Shown: in pieces, positions 28,004 through 37,664 of the stretch
Position numbering within the stretch: the stretch's first letter is position 1
Layout: each line of letters starts with the position of its first letter
Origin: Bacteroidota bacterium
Lineage (GTDB): Bacteria; Bacteroidota; Ignavibacteria; Kryptoniales; JAKASW01
Assembly: GCA_021825585.1 (NCBI GenBank)
Contig: JAKAGT010000006.1
Location: 1-64,000, forward strand
DNA length: 64,000 nucleotides
Direction of reading: 5' to 3'
The notes under the pieces: model-generated
Databases searched by the model: none
Seen by the model: only the letters and a program-made list of their open reading frames with translations
Told to the model about the DNA's origin: nothing
Program-made: the position numbers and the translations under genes

Positions 28004-29022
28004 GGAATCAGCGGCGCCCGATCCGCAATCGAGGCAGCCAGATCTTCCGGAGGGGGCATTCCTTCCAGGAACCTGTTGAATGCCGCTTCTATTTCTGGAA
28101 ACGTCTCCAGCCTTACTAACGTCGATCTCAGCGTGGAGCCGTTCCGGATTCCGTGGACATATCCGTGATAATATTTCCTGAATTCCGTCAGTCCGCGGTG
28201 TTCGCCTTTTAACCCTATCTCCATCTTCAGGTGGCGGAGACAGGTGTCAGCCCGCTCGCGGAAGTCGGCAGGGGGAGGAACGGCGCCGTGTTTAATCAGA
28301 TGTTTTATATCCCGAAAGATCCATGGATTACTGACGGCTCCCCTGGCAACCATGACGCCGTCGCACTTTGTTGATTCGAACATATCGAGCGCATCCTGCG
28401 CCGACCGTATATCGCCGTTGCCTATGATGGGAAGCTCAGCCATTTCCTTGATGCGCCGGATCCAGTCCCAGTCGGCATCGCCGTCGTGATGCTGCGCCCT
28501 CGTGCGTGCATGAATTGTCAGTGCCGATAATCCTTCGCCTGCGCAAATCTTTGCGACCTCGGGTATCGTAATGGAGTTCGAGTCCCAGCCGAGGCGCGTC
28601 TTTAAAGTGACCGGAATTGAAACCGCGCTCTTCACGGCGTGAATTATCGACTTCATCTGGCCGAGGTCCTTCAGAAGTCCGGCTCCCGCGCCTCGCTGAG
28701 CGACTTTGGGAACCCAGCAGCCCGCGTTGATGTCGATGAAATCCGGTCCTGCATCTTCTGCCATCCTTGCGGCTTCGGCCATCACGTTCGGATCGCCGCC
28801 GAATATCTGGATGCCGACAGGGCGTTCCTTTTCGCTGGTAATGAGTTTCTGCGTGCTTTTTCTTGCTGAGCGGATCAAGCCCTCGGAACTGATGAACTCG
28901 GTGTAGACTATGTCCGCCCCGAATTCCTTGCAGATAAGTCGGAAGCCGAGGTCCGTCACATCCTCCATCGGGGCAAGTGCAACGGGGTTTTCTAATTCGT
29001 ATTTTCCCAGGTTTATCTTCAT
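28000..29022 (-). CDS. dusB: tRNA-dihydrouridine synthase
   Basis: This flavin enzyme reduces uridine to dihydrouridine in tRNA. It has 340 residues with an FMN-binding TIM barrel: NPVALAPMEDVTD at residue 12, VGIQIFGGDP, and the catalytic cysteine in DINAGCWVPKV near residue 100. The usual 'GCP' is here GCW, a small change. TLKTRLGW, IHARTRAQHH and GNGDIRSAQDA are family typical, and the C-terminal helical domain is present. DusB is the most likely subfamily. Start ATG 29022 follows AGGCGGAAC. Downstream it overlaps the converging outer-membrane-like gene by 4 bases. Confidence 0.9.
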   Translation of the reverse strand: MKINLGKYELENPVALAPMEDVTDLGFRLICKEFGADIVYTEFISSEGLIRSARKSTQKLITSEKERPVGIQIFGGDPNVMAEAARMAEDAGPDFIDINAGCWVPKVAQRGAGAGLLKDLGQMKSIIHAVKSAVSIPVTLKTRLGWDSNSITIPEVAKICAGEGLSALTIHARTRAQHHDGDADWDWIRRIKEMAELPIIGNGDIRSAQDALDMFESTKCDGVMVARGAVSNPWIFRDIKHLIKHGAVPPPADFRERADTCLRHLKMEIGLKGEHRGLTEFRKYYHGYVHGIRNGSTLRSTLVRLETFPEIEAAFNRFLEGMPPPEDLAASIADRAPLIP

Positions 29023-29217
29023 ATTCTGTTCCGCCTCACAATTTAGGCATAGCGCGCGGGATAGAGCAAGGCGGAAATTGAGAGGTAATTTTGGGGACTA
29101 CATCCCTCATAGCTGAGGTTTCAAGCGGCTGGGATTCCAACAAAGCCGCCAGCCCAATCGTCCGGTATTCCGGCGAAAGGGGGTCTACTCGGTTTTGTTC
29201 TGATGCGCCGAGATGCG
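29023..29217 (-). other. hisG-dusB intergenic region
   Basis: This 195-base gap contains no ORF worth calling. A weak inverted repeat (GGCTGG/CCAGCC) lies around 29125-29155. It could end the hisG transcript or hold the dusB promoter, but no clear box is visible. Confidence 0.25.
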
Positions 29218-30099
29218 CTACGGCACGATCTTGTTCAGCGGATACTCGATGATTCCTTCAGCACCGTTGCGTTTCAATTCCGGGACGATGATCCTTACAG
29301 TGCGCTCGTCGATTATAGTCTCGATGGCGACCCACTCGTTGTCATATAGCGGGGAAACCGTCGGTTTCCGGAGCGCCGGGATTATACCGATGACTTTCGG
29401 GAGATCAGATTTTCTGATATTCATTTTCAGTCCTACCTTTCCCTCGGCCGCGATCGCGCCCTTCAGCAACAATGCGATGGTCTCGATCTTCTCGCGCTTC
29501 CACTGGTCCTTGTACGCCTCGTTGTTTGCGATGAAGCGCGTTGAAGATTGCAGGACGGTATCGATTACTCGAAGATGATTTGCGCGGAGGGAACTCCCGG
29601 TCTCGGTGACTTCGACGATTGCGTCCGCAAGTTCCGGTACCTTCACCTCTGTCGCACCCCACGAAAATTCCACGGATGCTTCGACTCCGTTCCGTTGGAG
29701 GTACTGTTTCGTGATGTTCACGACTTCCGTGGAGATACGCTTACCATGTAAATCCCTCACGGTTTTGAACTCTGAGTCTTCCTGGACCGCGAGGACCCAT
29801 CTGACCGGGCGCATGCTCTGTTTTGCATAAACGAGTTCTGCAACCTCCGTCACGTTGCTGTTAGTCTCGATGATCCAGTCTTTACCGGTTAATCCGGCGT
29901 CAAATGTACCCAGCTCTACATAGCGTGCCATTTCCTGGGCACGCACGAGCATGATTTTCAATTCATCGTCCTCGACGGTGGGGAAGTAGCTCCTTGACGA
30001 TACGGAAATGCCGTAGCCGGCCTTTTGAAACAATGAAAAAGTTGATTCCTGCAGACTCCCTTTCGGGAGACCCAGTTTTAACACTTTATCTGCTGACAT
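29218..30099 (-). CDS. hisG: ATP phosphoribosyltransferase, long form
   Basis: It joins ATP to PRPP, the first and feedback-controlled step of histidine synthesis. The 293 residues indicate the long, self-sufficient form with a C-terminal ACT-like regulatory domain, so no HisZ subunit is needed. [38 protein letters not shown] and [20 protein letters not shown] (the PRPP-binding loop) are clear; the regulatory part starts near residue 215 with [26 protein letters not shown] precedes the ATG. No other his genes adjoin it. The hutH/hutU pair at 9-14 kb runs in the opposite metabolic direction. Confidence 0.94.
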   Translation of the reverse strand: MSADKVLKLGLPKGSLQESTFSLFQKAGYGISVSSRSYFPTVEDDELKIMLVRAQEMARYVELGTFDAGLTGKDWIIETNSNVTEVAELVYAKQSMRPVRWVLAVQEDSEFKTVRDLHGKRISTEVVNITKQYLQRNGVEASVEFSWGATEVKVPELADAIVEVTETGSSLRANHLRVIDTVLQSSTRFIANNEAYKDQWKREKIETIALLLKGAIAAEGKVGLKMNIRKSDLPKVIGIIPALRKPTVSPLYDNEWVAIETIIDERTVRIIVPELKRNGAEGIIEYPLNKIVP

Positions 30100-30149
30100 T
30101 TTCTTCTGTTCCTTTATTCGTGATGTTTGAAGCGAGGAGCTTTTGGGAG

Positions 30150-31064
30150 CTACTTTCTTATGACAAATTCAATGCTGTCTGGGGTTACAGAGATCACCTG
30201 GAGCGTGGGAGGAACATGGACCTCCGGCCCAATATGCGATGAACTCGAGTGAATGAGGTCGTTGTAATCTACGGTCACTTTCACAGAGTCTGCGGGAGTC
30301 TCGGAAATGGTAGTGAGTCCGCCCCTCAGGGTTACGTCCACCGTCGGCGGCAGGAGAAGGATGTTTATTGAATCTGTGTTGTTCAGTATCCTGACCGGGA
30401 CGTCCTTGTAGGTGTCTTCGGCAATTTGCTGGACGTTCACACTCACGTCCACATTTCTTGTCTCGAGAGTTATTAATCCTGCGAGCGTATCTGAAAGTGG
30501 CATCGTCGCATCGATTGCTTTCATGACTCGCCTAAATCGCCTGCGCTGAGTGTACCATCCGTCCAGATCCCTCACCAGGTTGCTTGCTCCCGTGACGGTT
30601 ACGGAGTCGGGCGAGACGACAGGATTTCCGACAATCATGAAGCCGCTTCTGGGCTCCACATCGATATCCGGGATAACAGGGACTTTCCTGGTCGCAATTT
30701 TATCGAGCGTCATAACCACCGTGTCGGGGGTGAAGCTGATGACATTTGCGGACGAACCGAAATCCAGCGAATAGCCGAGATCGCGGCTTGTAATTACGAT
30801 CCTTCGCTTATTGAAATTAGAAAGATCGACATTAATGCTCGAGGTGGTGGAAAGATAGGCTGATGCGAGCTGCCAGCCCGTTCCCCGCACTCTAACCAGG
30901 ACCGACTTCGGGATAGGACTGGACACGGCGGTGTTCTCCGGTAGATCACTGACCCTGAACGGGACCCTGATCGCGACCGAGTACTCGTTGTTCATTGACA
31001 CCGAGAGCCAGACAAGGATTGAGAGTATCAGAGAAGCGATTATTACGTGAGTTTTCTTTTCCAT
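30150..31064 (-). CDS. YbbR-like domain protein
   Basis: The 304-residue protein has an N-terminal membrane anchor ([18 protein letters not shown]) and then tandem YbbR repeats of about 80 residues each: [45 protein letters not shown] and a degenerate final copy ending [13 protein letters not shown]. In Firmicutes the YbbR protein CdaR controls the diadenylate cyclase CdaA. No cyclase gene is next to it here, so partner and role are unknown. It lies 50 bases upstream of hisG and diverges from purN. Confidence 0.83.
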   Translation of the reverse strand: MEKKTHVIIASLILSILVWLSVSMNNEYSVAIRVPFRVSDLPENTAVSSPIPKSVLVRVRGTGWQLASAYLSTTSSINVDLSNFNKRRIVITSRDLGYSLDFGSSANVISFTPDTVVMTLDKIATRKVPVIPDIDVEPRSGFMIVGNPVVSPDSVTVTGASNLVRDLDGWYTQRRRFRRVMKAIDATMPLSDTLAGLITLETRNVDVSVNVQQIAEDTYKDVPVRILNNTDSINILLLPPTVDVTLRGGLTTISETPADSVKVTVDYNDLIHSSSSHIGPEVHVPPTLQVISVTPDSIEFVIRK

Positions 31065-31071
31065 TCTCTAA

Positions 31072-31105
31072 CCGGGAATTTCAATTTGAACATTTCCCGG
31101 GAAAT
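31072..31105. promoter_or_regulatory. palindromic cluster just upstream of ybbR
   Basis: CCGGGAA (31072-31078) faces TTCCCGG (31094-31100), and ATTTCCCGGGAAAT (31092-31105) is a perfect 14-bp palindrome, giving three related half-sites in 34 bases. The position, 8 to 41 bases upstream of the ybbR start, suits an operator or a leader hairpin. Confidence 0.4.
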
Positions 31106-31199
31106 CCGAATACCTTTTGCCGAGTCCGTCCTCCGGGTGTGCGCCCGATGCTTTCCGATCTCTCATAGATTCGATGCTTGGGCTGATTCACTAACAAGA

Positions 31200-31225
31200 A
31201 AATTTAAACCTGCGTAGGTTAATTT
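31200..31225. promoter_or_regulatory. AT-rich inverted repeat in the ybbR-purN divergent region
   Basis: AAATTTAAACCT and AGGTTAATTT face each other around GCGT, with one or two mismatches. It lies about 130 bases before purN and could be an operator. The 280-base divergent gap (31065-31344) contains no ORF I can support. Confidence 0.3.
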
Positions 31226-31344
31226 CCAAAAGGCGGCACCTAGTCTTGCAAACTTGAGAAGTTAGTTGAGCTATACCAAGAAAAAAGGCGAATTCTCAAG
31301 AAAATGATTGCTATTTGTCCACGCCTTTGGTAACTTTTCGACGA

Positions 31345-31962
31345 ATGAGACTTGCAGTTTTTGTGTCTGGTAAGGGCACAAACCTTCTTAATATTATCAA
31401 AAGGAACAAAGAGGGATTTTTAAGGTCGGAAATCAGTTTGGTGGTTTCCAATCATGAGTGTGAAGCGATAGAGAAATCACAAAGTGCTGGCATTCGGACA
31501 AAGATCTTGGACCCGAGGAGTCTTGAGAACGAAACCGAGTTTGGAAATCTGTTGCTCGAAGTTCTACGGAAGAATCAGATCGAGTTTATTGTCCTCGCAG
31601 GCTTTCTCAAAATGATCCCCGAAGCAGTTGTAAAGGCGTTTCAAAACAAGATTATCAACGTCCATCCTGCCCTTCTGCCTTCCTTCGGAGGAAAGGGAAT
31701 GTATGGTATGAAGGTCCATCAGTCAGTAATAGATTACGGGTGTAAGGTCAGCGGAGCGACCGTCCATCTGGTAGATTCCGAATATGACCGCGGGCCGGTC
31801 GTCCTGCAGAGATGCGTGCCAGTCACCGACGAAGATACGCCGGAAACTCTTGCCTCAAAGATCCATCAACTTGAATACGAACTCCTGCCTGAAGCCATCA
31901 GGTTGTTTGAAGAGAACCTGGTGAAGGTAGAGGGAAGAAAGGTGAGAATTTTTCTTTCGTGA
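31345..31962 (+). CDS. purN: phosphoribosylglycinamide formyltransferase
   Basis: It transfers a formyl group from 10-formyltetrahydrofolate to GAR in purine synthesis. ATG 31345 gives 205 residues beginning MRLAVFVSGKGTNL, the conserved start; the extension to TTG 31315 is not family-like. EFIVLAGFLKMIP, the catalytic block IINVHPALLPSFGGKGMYG (Asn and His) and SGATVHLVDSEYDRGPVV (Asp) are all present. The stop overlaps the purH GTG start (GTGA), so the two purine steps are coupled. Confidence 0.93.
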   Translation: MRLAVFVSGKGTNLLNIIKRNKEGFLRSEISLVVSNHECEAIEKSQSAGIRTKILDPRSLENETEFGNLLLEVLRKNQIEFIVLAGFLKMIPEAVVKAFQNKIINVHPALLPSFGGKGMYGMKVHQSVIDYGCKVSGATVHLVDSEYDRGPVVLQRCVPVTDEDTPETLASKIHQLEYELLPEAIRLFEENLVKVEGRKVRIFLS

Positions 31963-33485
31963 AAATAAAACGTGTATTGGTAAGTGTTACTGATAAGACA
32001 GGGCTGGCAGAGTTTGCGATGGTTTTGGCGAGACAGGGGGCGGAGATTTTTAGCACCGGCGGCACGCTGAAGGCTCTTCAGGGAGCGGGAATAAAAGCTC
32101 AGAGTATCACTGACGTTACGGGGTTTCCGGAAATCCTGGACGGCAGGGTGAAGACGCTTCACCCTGCGGTATTTGCAGGCATATTGGCGAAACGTGATGT
32201 GCCTGACCACATGCAGCAACTCGAGAAGCTGAATCTTTCTCTTTTCGATATGGTTGTCGTCAACCTGTACCGTTTCGAGGAGACCGTCGCCTCAGGTGCG
32301 AAGCTCGACACGATCGTCGAGAATATAGACATCGGCGGTCCTTCGCTGATTAGGGCGGCGGCGAAGAATTACGAGGGGTGTGCAGTTGTCGTAGATCCTG
32401 CACAATACGGTGAGATTTCGGCTGAGCTCGTCAACAACGGGGAGATCGGATTGCCGCTGATGCAGAGGCTTGCAGCAAGGGCTTTCGAAAAAGTGGCAGA
32501 ATATGATGTGGCCATAGCACGGTTCTTCAGCGAGCATTTTGACGGGGGTGACGCGCTCGGGAATTCTCTCTTCGTGGCCGCGCGAAAGAGCATGGATTTG
32601 CGTTACGGCGAGAACCCGCACCAGTCAGCGGGATACTACGGCGATTTTAAAAAGTACTTCGAACATTTGCACGGAAAAGAGCTGTCCTACAATAACCTCG
32701 TGGATATGGATGCTGCGCAGAGGGTCGTGCAGGAATTCGAGTCCCCTGCCGCCGTCATCATAAAGCACACGAATCCCTGCGGTGTTGCAGTTGCTGAGAA
32801 TTTGCTGCTTGCTTACACCCAGGCGCTGAAGACGGATTCGAAGAGCGCTTTTGGCGGAATCGTGGCTGTTAATAGGAGAGTTGAGTCCGCGCTAGCGGAG
32901 GAACTCAACCGGATTTTTCTTGAGGTTGTAATTGCTCCCGAATTTTCAGATGAAGCGATTGAGCTGCTGAAGAAGAAGAAAGATAGAAGGCTGGTAATCA
33001 GCAGGAACAGACTTTCGGACGAAATTCAAGTCCGCTCTTCTTGCGGCGGCTTGCTTGCACAGACATCCGATGACATTGTCGTAAACGTGAACGACCTGAA
33101 AGTTGTGACTAATCGGAGGCCGACGGAGCAAGAGCTGCGCGATTTGAAGTTTGCATACGCGGTTTGCAAGCATGTGAAGTCAAATGCCATTGTCTTCGCT
33201 ATGAACGGAATGACGCTCGGGGCCGGAGCGGGACAAATGTCGAGGGTGGATTCGGTGAAGATAGCCCGAATGAAGGCTGCAGAAGCTGGACTCGACCTGA
33301 AAGGGAGTGTCGCAGCGTCGGATGCCTTCTTCCCATTTGCCGATAACGTGGAGGAGATTGCCAAGGCAGGTGCGACGGCGATAATTCAGCCCGGCGGTTC
33401 CGTCAGGGATTCAGAATCAATAGAAGCCGCAAACAAGTTCGACATTTCGATGGTATTCACCGGTATCAGACACTTTAAACATTAG
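31959..33485 (+). CDS. purH: bifunctional AICAR transformylase / IMP cyclohydrolase
   Basis: It catalyses the last two steps of IMP synthesis. The 508 residues comprise an N-terminal MGS-like IMP cyclohydrolase domain (RVLVSVTDKTGLAEFAMVL, FSTGGTLKAL, RVKTLHPAVFAGIL) and a C-terminal AICAR transformylase (MDLRYGENPHQSAGYYG, KHTNPCGVAV, DSKSAFGGIVAVN, and the SDAFFPFADNVEEIAKAG end). GTG 31959 overlaps the purN stop. It precedes mreB by 12 bases, so purine genes and the cell-elongation set may share a transcript. Confidence 0.96.
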   Translation: MKIKRVLVSVTDKTGLAEFAMVLARQGAEIFSTGGTLKALQGAGIKAQSITDVTGFPEILDGRVKTLHPAVFAGILAKRDVPDHMQQLEKLNLSLFDMVVVNLYRFEETVASGAKLDTIVENIDIGGPSLIRAAAKNYEGCAVVVDPAQYGEISAELVNNGEIGLPLMQRLAARAFEKVAEYDVAIARFFSEHFDGGDALGNSLFVAARKSMDLRYGENPHQSAGYYGDFKKYFEHLHGKELSYNNLVDMDAAQRVVQEFESPAAVIIKHTNPCGVAVAENLLLAYTQALKTDSKSAFGGIVAVNRRVESALAEELNRIFLEVVIAPEFSDEAIELLKKKKDRRLVISRNRLSDEIQVRSSCGGLLAQTSDDIVVNVNDLKVVTNRRPTEQELRDLKFAYAVCKHVKSNAIVFAMNGMTLGAGAGQMSRVDSVKIARMKAAEAGLDLKGSVAASDAFFPFADNVEEIAKAGATAIIQPGGSVRDSESIEAANKFDISMVFTGIRHFKH

Positions 33486-33497
33486 AAGAGCGCAGCA

Positions 33498-34523
33498 ATG
33501 GGATTCTTCGGACTTTTGTCAAACGATCTTGCGATCGATCTGGGAACAGCGAACACGCTCATCTGGATGCGTTCCAAGGGAGTGGTTCTCAGGGAACCGT
33601 CCATAGTCGCATTCGATAAGAATACGAAGCGCATCGTCGCTATAGGGCACGAAGCGAGGGAGATGCTTGGAAGGACACACAGGGATATACAGGTCATACG
33701 TCCCATGCGTGACGGCGTAATAGCGGATTTCGAAATCGCAGAGGGAATGCTCCGGGCCTTCATTAAGAAAGTTCATGCCGGCATGCTTCCGAGCAGAAGA
33801 ATTGTCATAAGCGTGCCGAGCGGGATAACCGAAGTTGAGAAAAGAGCAGTTCGCGATGCATCGGAGCATGCAGGCGCGAAGGAAGTTCATCTTATTGCGG
33901 AACCGATGGCTGCCGCTATCGGGATCGGCCTCGACGTCGACGCCCCCGTCGGGAACATGGTCATCGATATCGGCGGCGGTACGACCGAGATCGCCGTGAT
34001 TGCCCTGTCGGGAATCGTGAACGAAGAATCGATTCGAATTGCCGGCGACGAGATGAACAACGCGATCATACAGTTCTTCAAGAAGAATCACAACATACTG
34101 ATCGGCGAGCGCACGGCGGAGGCGATAAAATGCGAAGTCGGCTCCGCAATGCCGTTGAAAGAAGAGATCACTATTCAGGTCAAGGGACGCGACCTGGTGG
34201 CGGGCATTCCCAAGACAACTGAAGTGAGCTCCTCCGAAATTCGAGACGCATTGAATGAGCCGGTCGGTGCAATAGTAGACGCCGTTAAGATTTCCCTCGA
34301 GCGTACACCTCCTGAGCTGTCTGCAGATATTCTGGATCGCGGAATAATGCTCTCGGGCGGCGGTGCACTTCTTAAGGGTCTGGATGAGCGAATAAGGATG
34401 GAGACCAATCTACCGGTCCATGTTGCGGAGGATCCTTTGACGGCGGTTGTGCGCGGAGTAGGCAAAGTGCTGGACAAGATAAACGAATTCTCGAAGGTAT
34501 TGATAAAGAGCAGGCGTTACTGA
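33498..34523 (+). CDS. mreB: rod-shape actin homologue MreB
   Basis: It polymerises ATP-dependently under the inner membrane and guides lateral wall synthesis. The 341-residue protein has the actin-fold motifs LAIDLGTANTLIW (phosphate 1), MVIDIGGGTTEIAVI (phosphate 2) and LSGGGALLKGLDERI (adenosine). The N-terminal MGFFGLLSNDL is the usual short amphipathic start. It heads mreB-mreC-mreD-PBP2-rodA. Confidence 0.97.
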   Translation: MGFFGLLSNDLAIDLGTANTLIWMRSKGVVLREPSIVAFDKNTKRIVAIGHEAREMLGRTHRDIQVIRPMRDGVIADFEIAEGMLRAFIKKVHAGMLPSRRIVISVPSGITEVEKRAVRDASEHAGAKEVHLIAEPMAAAIGIGLDVDAPVGNMVIDIGGGTTEIAVIALSGIVNEESIRIAGDEMNNAIIQFFKKNHNILIGERTAEAIKCEVGSAMPLKEEITIQVKGRDLVAGIPKTTEVSSSEIRDALNEPVGAIVDAVKISLERTPPELSADILDRGIMLSGGGALLKGLDERIRMETNLPVHVAEDPLTAVVRGVGKVLDKINEFSKVLIKSRRY

Positions 34524-34535
34524 CGGAAATCTGGA

Positions 34536-35372
34536 ATGTTTACATGGATTTCTGAGTTCTTCAGCCTCGCGAAGAACTACATTATTTTTGCCCTCCTTCT
34601 GGCCATTTCCCTGTTCATGATTTCTGCGAACGACAACAATTACACAAAAGGGCTCCAGGCCGCCGGCCTCGTCACAACAGCTTACCTGGAGACCGGGGTT
34701 CAGCATATTGTGGACTACTTCCTTCTCTCCTCGAGGAACAAAGAACTCCTGAAAGAGAATGCCAGGCTGATAGACCTGGCTGCCCAGACTCATCTCGCGC
34801 TCGACGAGAACGAGCAGCTCAGGCAAATGTTAAACCTGAAAAGTCATTCGACAACCCCGCTGGTTCCCGGTTCTGTAGTCGGTCGTTCCTCAGATGGAGG
34901 CAGGAATTTCCTGACTCTTGACATTGGCAGCGATGACGGAGTGCATGTCGGAGACCCGGTCGTCAACGGGAGCGGCTTGGTGGGGATAGTTTCCAGCGTG
35001 AGCGGCAGGTTTTCACTGGTGCGGACCCTGTTGGATGCCGATAGTAGGATTGCGGCCCGGCTGGTGAACGCCACTGCCGATGGACTGATAGAGGCGGGCA
35101 GTTATGGCGAGTTGAAGATGAGCAACGTCGCCAGGAGACATGACGTCAAGAAAGGCGATATCGTAGAAACTTCCACGTTAAGCAGTCTTGTACCGCCCGG
35201 GATAGTAATTGGAATTGTGTCGAGGGCAACGGATAAACCGGGTAACATATTTAAGGAAATTACAGTACAGCCGGCAGTTGATTTTAGCTCGATTTTTGCG
35301 GCATTTGTCATGCAGTATAAGCCTCCGACTGCCGCAGCGACACTTGAAAAAGAAGCCATCGGGAAGAAATGA
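34536..35372 (+). CDS. mreC: rod-shape protein MreC
   Basis: MreC is a bitopic membrane protein that links the cytoskeleton to periplasmic wall enzymes. The 278 residues show an N-terminal membrane span (YIIFALLLAISLFMIS), a coiled segment (ELLKENARLIDLAAQTHLAL) and the double beta-barrel domain starting VPGSVVGRSSDGGRNFLTLD, with LVGIVSSVSGRFSLVRTLLD and GLIEAGSYGEL. It starts 12 bases after mreB and overlaps mreD (ATGA). The C-terminal tail after residue 260 is short and Lys/Glu-rich. Confidence 0.94.
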   Translation: MFTWISEFFSLAKNYIIFALLLAISLFMISANDNNYTKGLQAAGLVTTAYLETGVQHIVDYFLLSSRNKELLKENARLIDLAAQTHLALDENEQLRQMLNLKSHSTTPLVPGSVVGRSSDGGRNFLTLDIGSDDGVHVGDPVVNGSGLVGIVSSVSGRFSLVRTLLDADSRIAARLVNATADGLIEAGSYGELKMSNVARRHDVKKGDIVETSTLSSLVPPGIVIGIVSRATDKPGNIFKEITVQPAVDFSSIFAAFVMQYKPPTAAATLEKEAIGKK

Positions 35373-35857
35373 CGAAGAGAATCATCGTTTACATTATACT
35401 CGGTGTGATGTCCATACTTCTCCAGAAGTTCCTGGATAATTTTGCTTCATTGGGGTCCGTTGCGCCCCAGCTCGTCATATTGTTCGTCATTTATATTTCA
35501 CTTCGTGAGGGACAGCTCTTCGGCGTCACCGGAGGATTTATTGCAGGTCTTGCCAATGACATGCTTGTCACGCATTTTATCGGGTTTACTTGTTTTGTCG
35601 GCGTCCTTGCAGGTTTCATCTCGGGCTTTTTCTACAGGGAAAGCGAAGTGGACCTGGCGGCAAGGACGCTCAATTTCGCGTGGATATCGGCCGTTACGTT
35701 GTTTCTCACGGAGTTGATCGCGCTGCCGATTGTGGCAGCCGGAGAGTTGAACTACTTCTATGTTTTCTTGAAATTCACGATAGGGACTACGGTTTATACT
35801 TCAGTGTTTGCCATGATCATAGTTTTTGTCAACGGGAAGAAGAACCGCTATGTTTGA
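35369..35857 (+). CDS. mreD: rod-shape protein MreD
   Basis: This 162-residue polytopic membrane protein has about five hydrophobic segments, including VAPQLVILFVIYISLREG, LFGVTGGFIAGLANDML and FTIGTTVYTSVFAMIIVFV. FIAGLANDML is a well-conserved MreD feature. It overlaps mreC upstream and PBP2 downstream (ATGTTTGA, 8 bases). The order and overlaps support the assignment as much as the weakly conserved sequence does. Confidence 0.9.
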   Translation: MTKRIIVYIILGVMSILLQKFLDNFASLGSVAPQLVILFVIYISLREGQLFGVTGGFIAGLANDMLVTHFIGFTCFVGVLAGFISGFFYRESEVDLAARTLNFAWISAVTLFLTELIALPIVAAGELNYFYVFLKFTIGTTVYTSVFAMIIVFVNGKKNRYV

Positions 35858-37664
35858 TGCGGAATTCGGATCGCGTTCACGTTCTCTGATGATGCGCGGA
35901 GTCGTTGTCCTGGCTTTACTCGGGATAGGGATAAAGCTCGGAGACATGCAGCTCGTGAATGAAGTCATCTACGGCAAGAAATCCGAAGACATTACAACGA
36001 GGATATTCGTGCAGCAGCCGCTGCGCGGCGAGATATTCGACCGCTACGGCAACGTCATGGTTGAGAACGGTCCCGCGTATGAAGTTTCCGTAATTCCCAA
36101 TGAATTCAAGAGCGACCAGATTGGCCCACTGGCAAATCTCCTTCAGATGGACAGCGTGGACATAGCCAGGAGGATCAAGATTGGTATTGCAATTTCTCCA
36201 TACCTCCCGGTCAGGCTGAAGCGGGATATTTCTTTCGCGGCCTTGTCCGCAATCGAGGAGCATCTCAAGGATTTCAGCGGGGTTTACTTCGACATACAGC
36301 CGAAACGGGTTTATGTCGGTAAGGCGAAGGCCGCACATATCCTGGGATTCACAAAGGAGATTTCTGAGCAACAGCTTGAAACGCTGGGGGACTACTACCA
36401 ACCGGGAGACATCGTCGGCTACAACGGACTCGAGGCCAGCTATGAGACTATCCTCCGCGGTCAAAAGGGATACAAGTATCTTGCGGTGAATGCACAGGGT
36501 CAGGTGGTTGGAAGTTACGACGACGGCAGACTTGACGTGCCCTCCCAGGACGGCGATGATTTGTATCTTTCGGTGGATGAAGGTCTGCAGGCGATGGCCG
36601 AATCGCTCATGGTGGGAAGGCGCGGAGCGGTCGTCGCGCTCGATCCAAACAACGGGCAGGTGCTTGCGATGACAAGTGCTCCGGATTTCAACCCGTCAGT
36701 CTTCTCGGGTTACACTTCGAGGGCGGAATGGAACAAACTCATCAACGACCCGGATCATCCTCTATTTAACAGAGCTACCATGGCGGCACTTCCTCCCGGC
36801 TCCACGTTCAAAATGGTACTCGCGACCGCTGCGCTGGAAGGAAACGTCATCGATACTAACTGGACCGTCCATTGTACAGGCTCCATGCTCTATGGGGGAA
36901 GGGTGTTTCATTGCGACAAGGCACACGGGACCGTCAATATTATCAGGGCGATCGAAGTATCCTGCAACGTGTTTTTCTACAACCTGATGCTCAAAGTGGG
37001 TTTCCAGGCCTGGACAAAATACGGAAGGATGTACGGCTTCGGCGAGAAAACCGGAATTGACCTGCAGGACGAAAGCCCGGGTATAATGCCCTCCGAACAG
37101 TATTTCAACCAGATTTTCGGAAAAGACCGCTGGACCAACGGTTATCTTCTCAGCCTGGCGATCGGTCAGGGTGAAGTTAGCGCTACACCGCTTCAGATGG
37201 CTGCCTACGTCATGGCTATTTCCAACTTCGGCAAATATTACCAGCCTCACCTTGTCAGATTCATTAAAAACCAGAGAACCGGGAAGATTTATTATACACA
37301 GTACAGCGAGCGAACGCTTCCCATAAGCAGAGAAGTGCTGGACAAAGTTCGCGAGGGTATGTATTACGTCGTCAACGGTGATCGCGGGACAGGCGTTGCC
37401 GCGCGAATTCCCGGCGTCACCGTGGCGGGAAAAACCGGGACGGCGCAGAACCCTCACGGCAAAGATCACGCCTGGTTCGTCGCATTCGCTCCGTTCGACC
37501 ACCCGAAGATCGCAATGGCTGTGCTGGTCGAGAACGCTGGTTACGGCGGTGCGGTGGCCGCTCCCATAGCGCGGCAGCTGATACAGTATTATCTGAACGA
37601 ACGCAAAACCGTGCATGAAGTAGAACCTTCAAACGGAATCGTCGCGGACGCAGCGGTGCGGTGA
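35850..37664 (+). CDS. mrdA: penicillin-binding protein 2 (elongasome transpeptidase)
   Basis: A class B transpeptidase that cross-links peptidoglycan during side-wall growth with RodA. The preferred start ATG 35850 overlaps the mreD end; the product has 604 residues. An N-terminal membrane span is followed by the dimerisation domain (PLRGEIFDRYGNVMVENG) and the transpeptidase. Catalytic motifs are PPGSTFK with Ser318, the SxN motif at Ser371 (SCN), and AGKTGTAQ with Lys528. GLEASYETILRGQKG is PBP2-typical. The stop overlaps rodA (GTGA). Confidence 0.96.
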   Translation: MFDAEFGSRSRSLMMRGVVVLALLGIGIKLGDMQLVNEVIYGKKSEDITTRIFVQQPLRGEIFDRYGNVMVENGPAYEVSVIPNEFKSDQIGPLANLLQMDSVDIARRIKIGIAISPYLPVRLKRDISFAALSAIEEHLKDFSGVYFDIQPKRVYVGKAKAAHILGFTKEISEQQLETLGDYYQPGDIVGYNGLEASYETILRGQKGYKYLAVNAQGQVVGSYDDGRLDVPSQDGDDLYLSVDEGLQAMAESLMVGRRGAVVALDPNNGQVLAMTSAPDFNPSVFSGYTSRAEWNKLINDPDHPLFNRATMAALPPGSTFKMVLATAALEGNVIDTNWTVHCTGSMLYGGRVFHCDKAHGTVNIIRAIEVSCNVFFYNLMLKVGFQAWTKYGRMYGFGEKTGIDLQDESPGIMPSEQYFNQIFGKDRWTNGYLLSLAIGQGEVSATPLQMAAYVMAISNFGKYYQPHLVRFIKNQRTGKIYYTQYSERTLPISREVLDKVREGMYYVVNGDRGTGVAARIPGVTVAGKTGTAQNPHGKDHAWFVAFAPFDHPKIAMAVLVENAGYGGAVAAPIARQLIQYYLNERKTVHEVEPSNGIVADAAVR

